Part shown: positions 35,784-44,000 of the stretch, piece by piece
Numbering within the stretch: position 1 is the stretch's first letter
Layout: each line of letters opens with the position of its first letter
Position numbers and translations under genes: made by a program
NCBI GenBank assembly: GCA_048526005.1
Contig: DBFVEH010000021.1
Location: forward strand, 372,001-436,000
DNA from: QALR01 sp900552255
GTDB taxonomy: Bacteria > Bacillota > Clostridia > Oscillospirales > CAG-272
Direction of reading: 5' to 3'
DNA length: 64,000 bases
Notes under the pieces: model-generated
What the model was told of the DNA's origin: nothing
Seen by the model: only the letters and a program-made list of their open reading frames with translations
Database searches by the model: none

Positions 35784-36785
35784 TCATTCGCCCAGCCTTG
35801 TTTCACAAAGTCCCGCAAGAATTTTCACGCCTCCCGCGACGTCGTTCATATCCACGACCTCGACAGCGCTGTGGCCGTAGCGCGTCGGAATGGACAAAGC
35901 GCCCGCGATGCAGCCGCCCGCCGCCTGCTGTAACATACAAGTGTCCGTGCCGCCGGATTCGAGAATTTCAAGCTGATACGGGATGTCTCCCGCTTCGGCG
36001 ACGGACTTCATCGTCTCGACCATTTTCTTGTGGCAAATGACCATACCGTCTTTGAGCTTGATCGCGATCCCCTTTCCGAGCACCACCTCGAACGGCGCGC
36101 AGTTCGGAACGTCGCCGGAGCCGCCGATATCCGCGGCGACCGCCCAGTCGGGCGCGATGGAAAACGCAGAGGTTTTCGCGCCGCGCACGCCGACCTCCTC
36201 CTGCACGGTAAACACAAAATAGGTGTCGTTTTCAAAGCTTTTCGCTGTCTTTGCCGCCTCAAAAAGCATCAGACAGCCGATTCTGTCGTCGATCGGACGT
36301 CCCGCCACGCGGCTTCCCGCAAGGTGGATGAGCTTCGGCGATACACGGCAGGTATCGCCGATCCTCACGCGGCGCTCCGCATCCTTTTTGCTCTTCGCAC
36401 CGATATCGACGTAAAACACCTCAGGACGGAAGTCCTTCGCCGCCGTGCGCGCCTCCGGCACGATCACGCCGAGCGTACCGTTCCCAAATTCCACCTCGGA
36501 AAACGCGGCGGCGTTATAGTTGATGCCGCCCATTTTGGAAACGCGCAGATATCCCTTGTCGTCGATGAAGCTCACCATAAAGCCGATTTCGTCCATATGC
36601 GCGGCGAACATCAGCTTTTTCGGATTCTCGCCCTTTCCTTTTTTGAACGCGATCAGGTTCCCCATCGCATCGGTATAGACCTTGTCCACATACGGCGCGA
36701 TATCCGAAGCGATCACCGAGGAAATATTCTCCTCGTCGCCGGACACGCCGTGCGCATATACAAATTTTTTAAGCTGTGCAAACAT
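35784..36785 (-). CDS. M42-family metallopeptidase (glutamyl/leucyl aminopeptidase type)
   Basis: Di-metal aminopeptidase that forms large tetrahedral (TET) particles. 333 residues with all ligands visible: AAHMDEIG (metal His), GRPIDDRIGC (bridging Asp), FTVQEEVGVRGA (catalytic Glu and metal Glu), AADIGGSGD (metal Asp), and the C-terminal TRYGHSAVE (metal His). First of three M42 genes in this run, separated from the next by 222 bases (36786-37007) in which I see no gene. Confidence 0.93.
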   Translation of the reverse strand: MFAQLKKFVYAHGVSGDEENISSVIASDIAPYVDKVYTDAMGNLIAFKKGKGENPKKLMFAAHMDEIGFMVSFIDDKGYLRVSKMGGINYNAAAFSEVEFGNGTLGVIVPEARTAAKDFRPEVFYVDIGAKSKKDAERRVRIGDTCRVSPKLIHLAGSRVAGRPIDDRIGCLMLFEAAKTAKSFENDTYFVFTVQEEVGVRGAKTSAFSIAPDWAVAADIGGSGDVPNCAPFEVVLGKGIAIKLKDGMVICHKKMVETMKSVAEAGDIPYQLEILESGGTDTCMLQQAAGGCIAGALSIPTRYGHSAVEVVDMNDVAGGVKILAGLCETRLGE

Positions 36786-37007
36786 CGTTTTTTATCCTTT
36801 CCTGCGGGCGCCATGCGGCACACCGCCGTTATTCTGTAATTTCGTAATCCTCGTCCTGTCCCGAACAAGCCTTTTTCCCGCACGCGTTTTTCCTCATACG
36901 GCCGCAACTGCGATGCTCCGCACATGCGGGACAGTTTCCATGTCTTTCGCATGCCATCCTCTTACAGGGACAGGAAATTCTCGTTCCGGTATCCATGCTT
37001 TCCGCTA

Positions 37008-38066
37008 TCAGCGGGAAAGAGAGCGGACAAGCTCAAAGCCGAGAGAAAGCGCCGCCTCATAATCCGCCGTTCCGATGATTTCAGCGCCGGAATGCAGGTT
37101 CCTCGTTGGAATGCCGAGGGAAAGCGTGCGGATCCCCGACGCCGTCTTATGGACAGTGCCGCCCTCTCCGCCGGCGCCCGCCGCGCTCGAAGGATACTGA
37201 TGCCGGATCCCGTTTTTTTCACAGCAGGCGACCGCTTCTCTAAGCATCGTGCGGTCATAGATCGTTTTCATATCGGCGGGCGCTATCACAACGCCGTCGC
37301 CAAGCTTTGCGCCGCGTACCGTTTCCGATGCGCCGCCGAAGTCCGCGGCAGGCGCCGCGTCAAAGAGAATCGCTTTTTCCGGCATGACCGAATACGCCGC
37401 GGTTTCGATGGCGAACTGCGCACGGGCGATCTCCCGCTTGACCGAAAACACAAAGAATATTTCATCCGTTATCTCAGTATCAAGCTCTTCTCCCCGGATT
37501 TTCTCCGCAAGCTCGCAGAGGAGTGCGCACATGGAGCGTCCGCCGAGCGCCTTGCCGGCATAAAGTCCGTTTGCAAGAGGGGTAAATTTTGGCTCGAACG
37601 TCCCGTAGTCCCCGAGGCGGACAAGCGTTTCCGCCTCCGCCTTGTCCTTTGCGCCAAGCTCGATATAGAGCTTGTCCGCAGGCGTCGGCTTTGAACGCTC
37701 GTCGCCGGACTGCGCGTGAATCGGCTTTGCCGAAACCACGCCGCGCACGCCGGAAACGAGAGCCACTCTGCGCCCGGACAGCGTGCGCGTGTCGAGACTG
37801 CCGAGAAGAGAAAGCCGCAGACGGCCATCCCCGTCGATATTTTTGATCATAAAGCCGGGCTCGTCCATATGCGCCGCAAGAAGAATGCGTCCCTGCGCTT
37901 TTCCCTTTTTCGGAGCGATTCTCGCAATCAGATTGCCCACCTTATCCGTTGTGATTTCGTCGCAGACCCCGCTGAGCTCCGCTTTTATGATTTCCGCCGT
38001 GGCGGCCTCACAGCCGGACGGCGCTGCGGCACGGGCAAGGGTTTCCATCCGTTCCGTTCTTTTCAT
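37008..38066 (-). CDS. M42-peptidase homologue lacking most catalytic residues
   Basis: 352 residues, clearly M42 by AAHMDEPGFMI near 68 and SLGIPTRNLHSGAEII near the end. Between them the catalytic set is lost: where the neighbours have DDR or DNK the sequence is GKALGGRSMC, where they have QEEVG or REEVG it is SVKREIARAQ, and the ADIGG/DVT aspartate is FDAAPA. Hence probably inactive, perhaps a structural subunit of a mixed particle. The frame is long and intact, so it is under selection. ATG 38066 has GGGAGG 8 bases upstream; the stop of the previous gene lies inside that site. Confidence 0.85.
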   Translation of the reverse strand: MKRTERMETLARAAAPSGCEAATAEIIKAELSGVCDEITTDKVGNLIARIAPKKGKAQGRILLAAHMDEPGFMIKNIDGDGRLRLSLLGSLDTRTLSGRRVALVSGVRGVVSAKPIHAQSGDERSKPTPADKLYIELGAKDKAEAETLVRLGDYGTFEPKFTPLANGLYAGKALGGRSMCALLCELAEKIRGEELDTEITDEIFFVFSVKREIARAQFAIETAAYSVMPEKAILFDAAPAADFGGASETVRGAKLGDGVVIAPADMKTIYDRTMLREAVACCEKNGIRHQYPSSAAGAGGEGGTVHKTASGIRTLSLGIPTRNLHSGAEIIGTADYEAALSLGFELVRSLSR

Positions 38067-38071
38067 CCTCA

Positions 38072-39118
38072 TCACCTCCCTTTTTCCGGCGACACGCCGA
38101 ATCTTCTCCGGATGACCGCCGCCACAAGACGCGCGGCGCTTTCCACATCTTCAAGATTCAGGATTTCATTCGCCGTATGCATGAACCAAATCGGGATCCC
38201 GATAAGCGCCGTCGGGATTCCGCCCGCAGCGTATACGAGCTCGTCCGCATGGGTGCCGGTGCCCGTCGCCTCCACCACCGTCTGGATGGGAATGCTCTCC
38301 TCCTTCGCCGTGTCAAGGATAAAATCGGTAAGCGGCTTATCCAACATCGCGGAAAGCGAGACCGCAGGACCGCCTTTCATATCGGAATCGCCGGGCTTTT
38401 TGCCCTCCGGCGCCAAACCAAAGGTCACGTCGAGCACAAGCGCCGCATCCGGTCGGATGCGGAACGCCGCGGCTGTCACAGCGCGGTGTCCGACCTCCTC
38501 GCGAGCGGACATCGAAAAATAGATGTCGCAGCTTATTGTGCTCATATCAAGCTCCGACAGCGCCGCAAGCACCGCGGCGGCGGAGCACTTGTTATCGAAG
38601 CCCTTTCCGGCGAGATACCCGCCCGCAAGCTCCGTATATTCCGGCTCAAAGCCTACCGGCGTACCGACAGGCGTCTGCGTTTCCGCTTCCTCCTTGCCAA
38701 GCCCCGTATCGATGAGCAGCTCCGTCACGGGAACAAGCCGGGAGCTTTCGTCCCCAGTCATAAGCTCCTTTGGCTTCGTCAAAACGATGCCGCGGAGCGT
38801 CTTCTGTCCGTATACGACAACTTCCGAGGCGGGCAGAATGCGGGCGTCCACGCCGCCCTGTGCGCACACGCGCAGATGTCCGTCGTCCGTGATGCCCTTT
38901 ACGAGCAGTCCCACCTCGTCATAATGGGCGTCGATGAAAAGCTTCCCTGCCTTTTCCCTTCCGCAGCGCTTTATGAAAATATGATTGCCGACCGCGTCGT
39001 ACTCATGCTCGTCGAAATACGGCTCGACAAGCCTCGTGAGTGCCGCCTCGTCGTACGATTCGAAGCCGACGACGGACATAAGTCCGCACAGATCGGTCAA
39101 AAGCTGTTTTGTCTGCAT
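38072..39118 (-). CDS. M42-family metallopeptidase
   Basis: 348 residues with an intact active site: IDAHYDEVG (metal His), KGFDNKCSAAAV (bridging Asp), SAREEVGHRA (Glu-Glu), VLDVTFG (metal Asp) and PIWFMHTANE (metal His). The pattern FDNKC and HYDEVG puts it in the same branch as many Clostridial M42 enzymes annotated near murD. Starts 30 bases after the murD stop and is followed within 6 bases by the degenerate homologue. Confidence 0.92.
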   Translation of the reverse strand: MQTKQLLTDLCGLMSVVGFESYDEAALTRLVEPYFDEHEYDAVGNHIFIKRCGREKAGKLFIDAHYDEVGLLVKGITDDGHLRVCAQGGVDARILPASEVVVYGQKTLRGIVLTKPKELMTGDESSRLVPVTELLIDTGLGKEEAETQTPVGTPVGFEPEYTELAGGYLAGKGFDNKCSAAAVLAALSELDMSTISCDIYFSMSAREEVGHRAVTAAAFRIRPDAALVLDVTFGLAPEGKKPGDSDMKGGPAVSLSAMLDKPLTDFILDTAKEESIPIQTVVEATGTGTHADELVYAAGGIPTALIGIPIWFMHTANEILNLEDVESAARLVAAVIRRRFGVSPEKGR

Positions 39119-39148
39119 TTTATTTTTCCTTTCTTTTTTATATGGTTC

Positions 39149-40537
39149 TCACAATTCCTTTACAAGCTCCGTAAAACGGTCGCCGCGCCGCTCAAAATTC
39201 GGGAAAGCGTCGAAGCTTGCCGCCGCGGGAGACAAAAGCACGGTATCGCCGCTCTTTGCGCGTCCCGCCGCATAGCTTACCGCGTCGTCAAAGCTGCCTA
39301 TGTAAGCGATGCTGCGGCGCGGATAGCCAAATTCCACAAGCTCTTCCAGCACCTGCATGCCGGTATCGCCCGTCGCCACGACGAATTTCGCCTTCGCGGC
39401 AAGCGGCGCGATCAAGGGCTCGATCGGGATGTGCTTGTCATAGCCGCCGACGATCACGATGAGCTTCTCCTCAAAAGAGGACAGCGCCGCAAGCGTTCTC
39501 GTCGGACTTGTATCGATCGAGCTGTTATAGAACTTCACACCGTTTTTTTCCGCGACAAGCTCGATGCGGTGACGAACACCGCCGAAAGTACGCGCGACCT
39601 CCGTCATATCCTCGGTACCGACGATTCCCCAAACGGCGGAGACTGCCGCCATATAATTTTCCACATTGTGCATCCCGACGATTTTGATATCGGAACGGTT
39701 CATGACAAAATGCTCCGTTCCGTCATAATACCAGATCGCCCCGTCCTTATAATAGCAGGAATCCAGATGCCCGGGCTTCTGTTTTGAGGAAAACAGCGTG
39801 ACATGCGAGGGCGCCTCGTCCGCCATCGCGCGCGTCAGCTCGTTCTCCGCATTGAGAACGAGGCGGCACTCCTCCGTCTGATACCGCCAAATGTTCCGCT
39901 TGCAGTCGGTATATTCCTCCATCGACGTGTGCCAGTTGAGGTGATTCGGCGTAATATTGGTGATCACCGCCGAATACGGCGTGAATTTCATCGTATGCAG
40001 CTGAAAGCTCGACAGCTCCAGCACGGCGAAGTCCTCTTCTCCTATTTCCTCAATCATGGGAAGCAAAGGAGTTCCGATGTTGCCGCCGAGAAAGACGCGC
40101 GCGCCGCTTTTTTCCGCCGCACGTTCCAGCATTTTGGAGATCACGGTCGTCGTGGTCGTCTTACCGTCGCTGCCCGTCACGGCGAAAATCCGGCACGGAC
40201 AAAGCGCGCAGAAAACCTCCATTTCCGAGGTCACGACAGCGCCGCGTTCCCCGGCGCGCAGAAGCTCCGGCACGTCATACCGGATGCCGGGCGATTTGAA
40301 AATCACATCTTCGTCGATATCCGAAAGATAGCTTTCCCCGTAAATCATGCGCACGCCGCGCGTGCGGAGGAAATCCACGGTTTCCGCGTCCGGCGCGGGA
40401 TTTTTGTCACGCGCGGTAAGGCGCGCTCCGCACGACAGAAGAAAATCCGCCGCAGCGCGGTTGCTGATGCCCATGCCGACGAGCGCCACATGCTTCCCCT
40501 TTATCCATTCTTTAAATGATACAAGCTTTTCGTTCAT
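39149..40537 (-). CDS. murD: UDP-N-acetylmuramoylalanine-D-glutamate ligase
   Basis: Cytoplasmic peptidoglycan precursor enzyme adding D-Glu to UDP-MurNAc-L-Ala. 462 residues: N-terminal Rossmann-like domain (HVALVGMGISNRAA), SPGIRYDVPEL, ATP loop TGSDGKTTTTT at 121-131, NITPNHLNWH, and the C-terminal domain with FYNSSIDTSPTRTLAAL and LSPAAASFDAF. Between rsmA and the M42 genes, not in a division-cell-wall cluster. Confidence 0.96.
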   Translation of the reverse strand: MNEKLVSFKEWIKGKHVALVGMGISNRAAADFLLSCGARLTARDKNPAPDAETVDFLRTRGVRMIYGESYLSDIDEDVIFKSPGIRYDVPELLRAGERGAVVTSEMEVFCALCPCRIFAVTGSDGKTTTTTVISKMLERAAEKSGARVFLGGNIGTPLLPMIEEIGEEDFAVLELSSFQLHTMKFTPYSAVITNITPNHLNWHTSMEEYTDCKRNIWRYQTEECRLVLNAENELTRAMADEAPSHVTLFSSKQKPGHLDSCYYKDGAIWYYDGTEHFVMNRSDIKIVGMHNVENYMAAVSAVWGIVGTEDMTEVARTFGGVRHRIELVAEKNGVKFYNSSIDTSPTRTLAALSSFEEKLIVIVGGYDKHIPIEPLIAPLAAKAKFVVATGDTGMQVLEELVEFGYPRRSIAYIGSFDDAVSYAAGRAKSGDTVLLSPAAASFDAFPNFERRGDRFTELVKEL

Positions 40538-40566
40538 AAAAGCCTCCTGCTGTGTATTTTAACGGA

Positions 40567-41424
40567 TCATAGTTCAATCAAGTCGGAAATCCGTGCAAAA
40601 TCCGAAAGCCCAAGCGCCTCGCCGCGGATATCCGCTCGGTACCCCAGCGAAACGAGAGCAGACTCGATCTCCGCTTTTGTCCGCTTCGAGGTCTCTCCTG
40701 CGAGAGAATTGGCGAGCGTTTTCCGCCGTTTTGCGAACGCGCCGCGAATCACGCGAAACAAATTCTCTTTGCTCTTACATTGTACGGGCGCGGTACCGTA
40801 AAGGTTCATCCGGATCACCTCGGAGGTCACCTTCGGCGGCGGAATAAAGCTTGCGGGAGAAACGGCAAAGCACTTTTCCGTGTGCGCATAGTAGGCGCAC
40901 GCCGCCGTGATGGCGCCGTATTCCGGCGTCCCCGGCGCGGCGCAAAGCCTATCCGCGACCTCCTTTTGAATCATGACCGTCACGGACTCAAAAAGGCCTT
41001 CCGTTTCAAGCAGGCGCATGAGGATAGGAGAGGTGATGTAATACGGCAGATTCGCGCAGACCGCGACGCGCATATCTCGGAATTCATCGCGCACAAGCGC
41101 AGAAAGATCCGTTTTCATCGCGTCGCCGTTCAGTATCTTCACATTCTCACAGTCCGCAAGCGTCTCCGAAAGCACCGGCAAAAGGCTTTTGTCGATCTCA
41201 ATCGCAACGACCCTGCGATACCGCTCGGCAAGCTTTTCGGTCAGCGTTCCGATGCCGGGACCGATCTCGAGAATGCCAAGCGCCCCGTCTCCGTCCCCCG
41301 CCGTATCTGCGATTCGGTTTACGACGCTTTCATTCACGAGAAAATTTTGACCGTATCGCTTCTGCGGTGAAATCCCGTGCTTTTCCATCAGGGAGCGAAC
41401 CGAGGTGATGTCCGTTAGCTTCAT
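40567..41424 (-). CDS. rsmA: 16S rRNA dimethyladenosine transferase
   Basis: Dimethylates two adenines near the 3' end of 16S rRNA; formerly ksgA. 285 residues: KRYGQNFLVNESVVNRI, SAM loop ILEIGPGIGTLTEKLAE, VAIEIDKSLLP, and the catalytic NLPYYITSPIL. Start at 41424 (AAAGGG 11 bases upstream) is preferred over a longer frame that would run into the tRNA promoter. First gene of the minus-strand run to 32394. Confidence 0.95.
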   Translation of the reverse strand: MKLTDITSVRSLMEKHGISPQKRYGQNFLVNESVVNRIADTAGDGDGALGILEIGPGIGTLTEKLAERYRRVVAIEIDKSLLPVLSETLADCENVKILNGDAMKTDLSALVRDEFRDMRVAVCANLPYYITSPILMRLLETEGLFESVTVMIQKEVADRLCAAPGTPEYGAITAACAYYAHTEKCFAVSPASFIPPPKVTSEVIRMNLYGTAPVQCKSKENLFRVIRGAFAKRRKTLANSLAGETSKRTKAEIESALVSLGYRADIRGEALGLSDFARISDLIEL

Positions 41425-41472
41425 TCTTTTGATATCCCTTTCAGAAATTCTTTGAATATTTTCATTTTTTTG

Positions 41473-41501
41473 TTGACAAACCGGTTTTGTTATGATAAAA
41501 T
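41473..41501 (+). promoter_or_regulatory. promoter of the tRNA-Thr/tRNA-Gly pair
   Basis: TTGACA (41473-41478), 17-base spacer, TAAAAT (41496-41501). Confidence 0.85.
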
Positions 41502-41522
41502 AGTCCATGCAAAAAATCGCTC

Positions 41523-41598
41523 GCTAATGTGGCTCAGTTGGTAGAGCAGTTGATTCGTAATCAACAGGTCGGGGGTTCGAGTCCCCCCATTAGCTCCA
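41523..41598 (+). tRNA. tRNA-Thr (anticodon CGT)
   Basis: 76 bases with encoded CCA. Acceptor arms GCTAATG/CATTAGC pair fully, anticodon arm GTTGA-TTCGTAA-TCAAC, T-loop GTTCGAGTC. Confidence 0.96.
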
Positions 41599-41623
41599 AA
41601 ACTCCGCTCGCCGGAGTTTTTTT
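41599..41623 (+). terminator. hairpin with T run between tRNA-Thr and tRNA-Gly
   Basis: 8-bp stem AAACTCCG/CGGAGTTT (41599-41606 with 41612-41619) followed by TTTT. It starts immediately after the CCA of tRNA-Thr and ends one base before tRNA-Gly. Confidence 0.65.
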
Positions 41624-41697
41624 GCAGGCGTAGTTCAGTGGTAGAACATCAGCTTCCCAAGCTGAATATGCGGGTTCGATTCCCGTCGCCTGCTCCA
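41624..41697 (+). tRNA. tRNA-Gly (anticodon CCC)
   Basis: 74 bases with encoded CCA. Acceptor arms GCAGGCG/CGCCTGC pair fully, anticodon arm TCAGC-TTCCCAA-GCTGA, T-loop GTTCGATTC. Confidence 0.96.
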
Positions 41698-41703
41698 AAA
41701 AAG

Positions 41704-41727
41704 ACGCACACGAGCAGTGCGTTTTTT
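41704..41727 (+). terminator. terminator after tRNA-Gly
   Basis: Stem ACGCAC/GTGCGT (41704-41709 with 41717-41722), extended by flanking A/T pairs, then TTTTTT. Confidence 0.8.
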
Positions 41728-41846
41728 CTTTTTCTCACGGAAGGAAATCCCTCTTTTACAGACTTTATTATTATAGCGCAAACGAATCAGAAAAGCAACA
41801 TCAAATAAAAAGATAAATCGAAATCCCGCATTTTTTATTCCCGCCC

Positions 41847-41875
41847 CTGACAAAGCGGAAGCTTCCTTTGATACT
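41847..41875 (+). promoter_or_regulatory. possible promoter of the ABC-F attenuator transcript
   Basis: CTGACA, 17-base spacer, GATACT. Each hexamer has one mismatch to consensus. It is placed correctly for the leader peptide and hairpins downstream. Confidence 0.45.
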
Positions 41876-41904
41876 GAAAAAACGACACGATTGGAGATGA
41901 GAGG

Positions 41905-41925
41905 ATGCTTCGTATTTCCCGCTGA
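41905..41925 (+). CDS. six-residue leader peptide MLRISR
   Basis: ATG followed by five codons and TGA, with GGAG 8 bases upstream. It opens a leader that contains alternative hairpins, as in attenuators of ribosome-targeting-drug resistance genes. Too short to be certain; the case rests on its position in the attenuator. Confidence 0.5.
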   Translation: MLRISR

Positions 41926-41950
41926 AATCAATCGGCGCATTGTTCCGTAA

Positions 41951-42095
41951 AAGGCGAAAGCTCCCCTTCGTCCGGTATTTTCGCGCTGCAGCAGGAAAAC
42001 GGATATCCTTTCGCCTTATCATCATTTTGCCGTGAGCCATTCTCACAGCAGAACATGAGCCGCAGGATAACCATGTTTTCCTGCGGCTCATATTT
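41951..42095 (+). promoter_or_regulatory. transcription attenuator upstream of the ABC-F gene
   Basis: Terminator: 13-bp stem 42055-42067 with 42079-42091, 11-base loop, then TATTTT. Antiterminator: 41991-42000 (GCAGGAAAAC) is the exact reverse complement of 42075-42084, which overlaps the terminator 3' arm, so the two structures exclude each other. An outer helix 41951-41960 with 42008-42017 (10 bp) can sequester the antiterminator strand. This is the logic of drug-sensing leaders in front of ABC-F and erm genes: a ribosome stalled on the leader peptide frees the antiterminator. Confidence 0.7.
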
Positions 42096-42119
42096 TCGCA
42101 CAAGGAAAGGAGAATTCTC

Positions 42120-42500
42120 GTGTCAGCCATAAAAATCACAAATCTCACCTTTGCCTATGACGGCAGTCACGACGACATCTACAAAAACGCAAGCTCCCAA
42201 ATCGACACGAGCTGGAAACGCTGCTTCATCGGAAGAAACGGCCGCGGCAAGACCGCCCTTTTCCGCTTGATGATGGATCGGTACGAATACCATGGAACGA
42301 TTTCGTCGCCAGTACCGTTCGACCTGTTTCCCTATGAAATGGCGGATCCCTCTCAGCTCCCAGTCGATATCCTGTACGCGCATCATCCCGGATGTGAAAT
42401 CTGGATGCTCGAACACGAGCTTTCCCTTATCGATACGGACCCGGAAATCCTCCGGCGGCCGTTCGATACGCTTTCGGGCGGAGAACACACCAAGGCGCAT
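42120..42500 (+). pseudogene. truncated ABC-F ribosome-protection ATPase (Lsa/Vga-like)
   Basis: Starts at GTG 42120 with AAAGGAG 8 bases upstream. About 125 residues match the start of an Lsa-type ABC-F protein: KITNLTFAYDGS, Walker A GRNGRGKTA, YHGTISSPVPFDLFPYE, and the ABC signature as LSGGEHTKA. Full-length members have about 490 residues with two ATPase domains; here the match stops right after the signature and the frame ends at 42551. There is no Walker B or second domain, so no activity is expected. Confidence 0.8.
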
Positions 42501-42870
42501 TGCGGATACAAAAGGGATATTCGAAGGCAAAGAGCGGAAAGCCCCGTCTGAGCAGATACAGCGGACGGAAAAGGAAATCGCCGCAAAACCGGATAAGCTG
42601 TCCGACATTCTGAAAGAGGACGGTTATCCCGATGTGCAGGCATTTATGCGGACGTTCCGAGAAATGGAGGGCGTTGTGGAGCAGTATAACCGTGACCTTG
42701 CCGAGTGGGAACGCCAGACCAACAGAAAATCTAAAAATGCGGATAAACAGCAGCGCAGACCGCCAGAGCATGAGAGCATATTGAAACGCCTGCACCAGAT
42801 ACAGACGGAGGGCAGGCAGAGAAATCAGCCAAGACGGCGGAAGAAATCTGCTGACAGAGATAGCCGATAG
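42496..42870 (+). pseudogene. C-terminal fragment of another protein, possibly a MobA/MobL-type relaxase
   Basis: In a different frame from the ABC-F remnant, about 124 residues read IADTKGIFEGKERKAPSEQ, KLSDILKEDGYPDVQAFMRTF, VVEQYNRDLAEWERQ and a basic tail ending KKSADRDSR, then TAG. It is charged and probably coiled-coil. It resembles, from memory, the tails of Clostridial mobilisation relaxases, but this is tentative. No start codon or ribosome binding site is present, so it is a 3' fragment joined to the ABC-F gene by deletion or insertion. Confidence 0.5.
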
Positions 42871-42878
42871 ACAGAGAA

Positions 42879-42918
42879 AAACACCGTCCAGCGTGTGACC
42901 GCTGGCGGTGTTTCCGAT
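42879..42918 (-). terminator. hairpin terminator, minus strand
   Basis: Stem AAACACCG/CGGTGTTT plus inner CCAGCG/CGCTGG with one bulged base (42879-42893 with 42900-42913). On the minus strand it is followed by TTTTTCTCTG. It would stop transcripts from the methyltransferase gene. Confidence 0.6.
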
Positions 42919-43053
42919 TATACGGTTAATTTTCGAGAGTTGCTTATTTGCAACAATGATATAGGAATTTTTACCATACTTCTTCCAAGCCCTGCAAACG
43001 CTCCTATATGCTTTTTCGGATTCTGGTACAGCTCCCTTATATCTGAAATTGTG

Positions 43054-43899
43054 TCATTTTTGACAGGTGCAAAAATCAACTCGTACAATTTTCATTTTCA
43101 TCAAGTTATCCCCGACTTTTGCCAATACCCGATACAGTTTTTTGACAGAGGGTACATTCAGACTTTGATAGCCCAGCATATAACCCCGACACGACAGCCG
43201 AAATTTTTCTGACCACGGAGCAATCTCCTTTTGGATATCTCCAACCGAAAAGTATGCATTTACATCTTTGATTTCTGCTTGTTTTATCCATGTTTTCACC
43301 ATCAGCTTAACCGCTGTCTTTCCGGCAGTATCGAACACAATCCTGCCTTCCGGAAAACGCTCTGCCATCGCCAAAAACAAAGCTTTCACTTCTTCTGTCA
43401 GAAAATAATAAAACACTCCCGCAGCGAAGAAAATCACTCCCTCGCTGGCATCGACCTCGTCAAACCATGAGGTGTCTTTCAGATCAGCGGCGATATTCTT
43501 TTCGCGTTCTCCTGCAGGAAGCAAATGGTTTCTGACTTCAATAACATCGGGGAAGTCGATATTGTAAATATGGCAGAACCCATTATCGCAATTTCTCCCC
43601 GTATTGTCCAGACCGCAGCCCATATTTACAACAGCGGCGTTTGGGTGGCTTTTCAAATATTCCTTAACTTCATAAGCCAAATCATTCTGGCGCATAGCAA
43701 GCTCTAAAAAGCCAAATTCCTGCATGGAACTATCGCTCTTTTTTTCCATCTCAGAAAAATCATAATCAATCTGTTCAATTAAACGTATAGCGGTTTCATC
43801 ACGATAAAGCTGCGGAAATTTTTGTGTGCATTTTTTTCTCCCGTATAAGGGAATAATCAGTGTTTCCTGCACTGAATTTTTTTCAATATGGCATTTCAT
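43054..43899 (-). CDS. class I SAM-dependent methyltransferase (LCMT/Tcm-like)
   Basis: 281 residues of the leucine carboxyl methyltransferase/polyketide O-methyltransferase type: QEFGFLELAMRQN, the SAM loop VVNMGCGLDNTG, NIDFPDVIEVRN, and FFAAGVFYYFLTEEVKALF. Members methylate carboxyl or hydroxyl groups of small molecules; substrate here unknown. The ATG at 43899 has AGGAGG 5 bases upstream. Own promoter and a palindromic operator lie upstream. The gene is richer in A+T than its surroundings and lies next to mobile-element remnants, which suggests acquisition. Confidence 0.85.
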   Translation of the reverse strand: MKCHIEKNSVQETLIIPLYGRKKCTQKFPQLYRDETAIRLIEQIDYDFSEMEKKSDSSMQEFGFLELAMRQNDLAYEVKEYLKSHPNAAVVNMGCGLDNTGRNCDNGFCHIYNIDFPDVIEVRNHLLPAGEREKNIAADLKDTSWFDEVDASEGVIFFAAGVFYYFLTEEVKALFLAMAERFPEGRIVFDTAGKTAVKLMVKTWIKQAEIKDVNAYFSVGDIQKEIAPWSEKFRLSCRGYMLGYQSLNVPSVKKLYRVLAKVGDNLMKMKIVRVDFCTCQK

Positions 43900-43953
43900 A
43901 ACAGCCTCCTGTACTTTTTTCAATTATAAACTCAAGGTTCTATACTAAATTGA

Positions 43954-44000
43954 TTAGTTTGAACTAACTGTTATTTTAGCATAATTTCTTGGAAAGTCAA
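43954..44000 (-). promoter_or_regulatory. promoter and palindromic operator of the methyltransferase gene
   Basis: Minus strand TTGACT (43995-44000), 16-base spacer, TGC-TAAAAT (extended -10, 43973-43978). Five bases after the -10 is the 14-base perfect palindrome TTAGTTTGAACTAA (43954-43967), covering the expected transcription start. A MarR- or MerR-type repressor site is plausible; no such regulator is in the window. Confidence 0.6.

Noticed and set aside
36713..36952. 79-residue minus open frame between M42 genes
   Set aside because: Overlaps the start of the M42 gene at 35784-36785, no ribosome binding site, no family features; the gap 36786-37007 looks non-coding.
42895..43212. 105-residue plus open frame after the relaxase-like tail
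   Set aside because: Overlaps the methyltransferase gene on the other strand and lacks a start signal.
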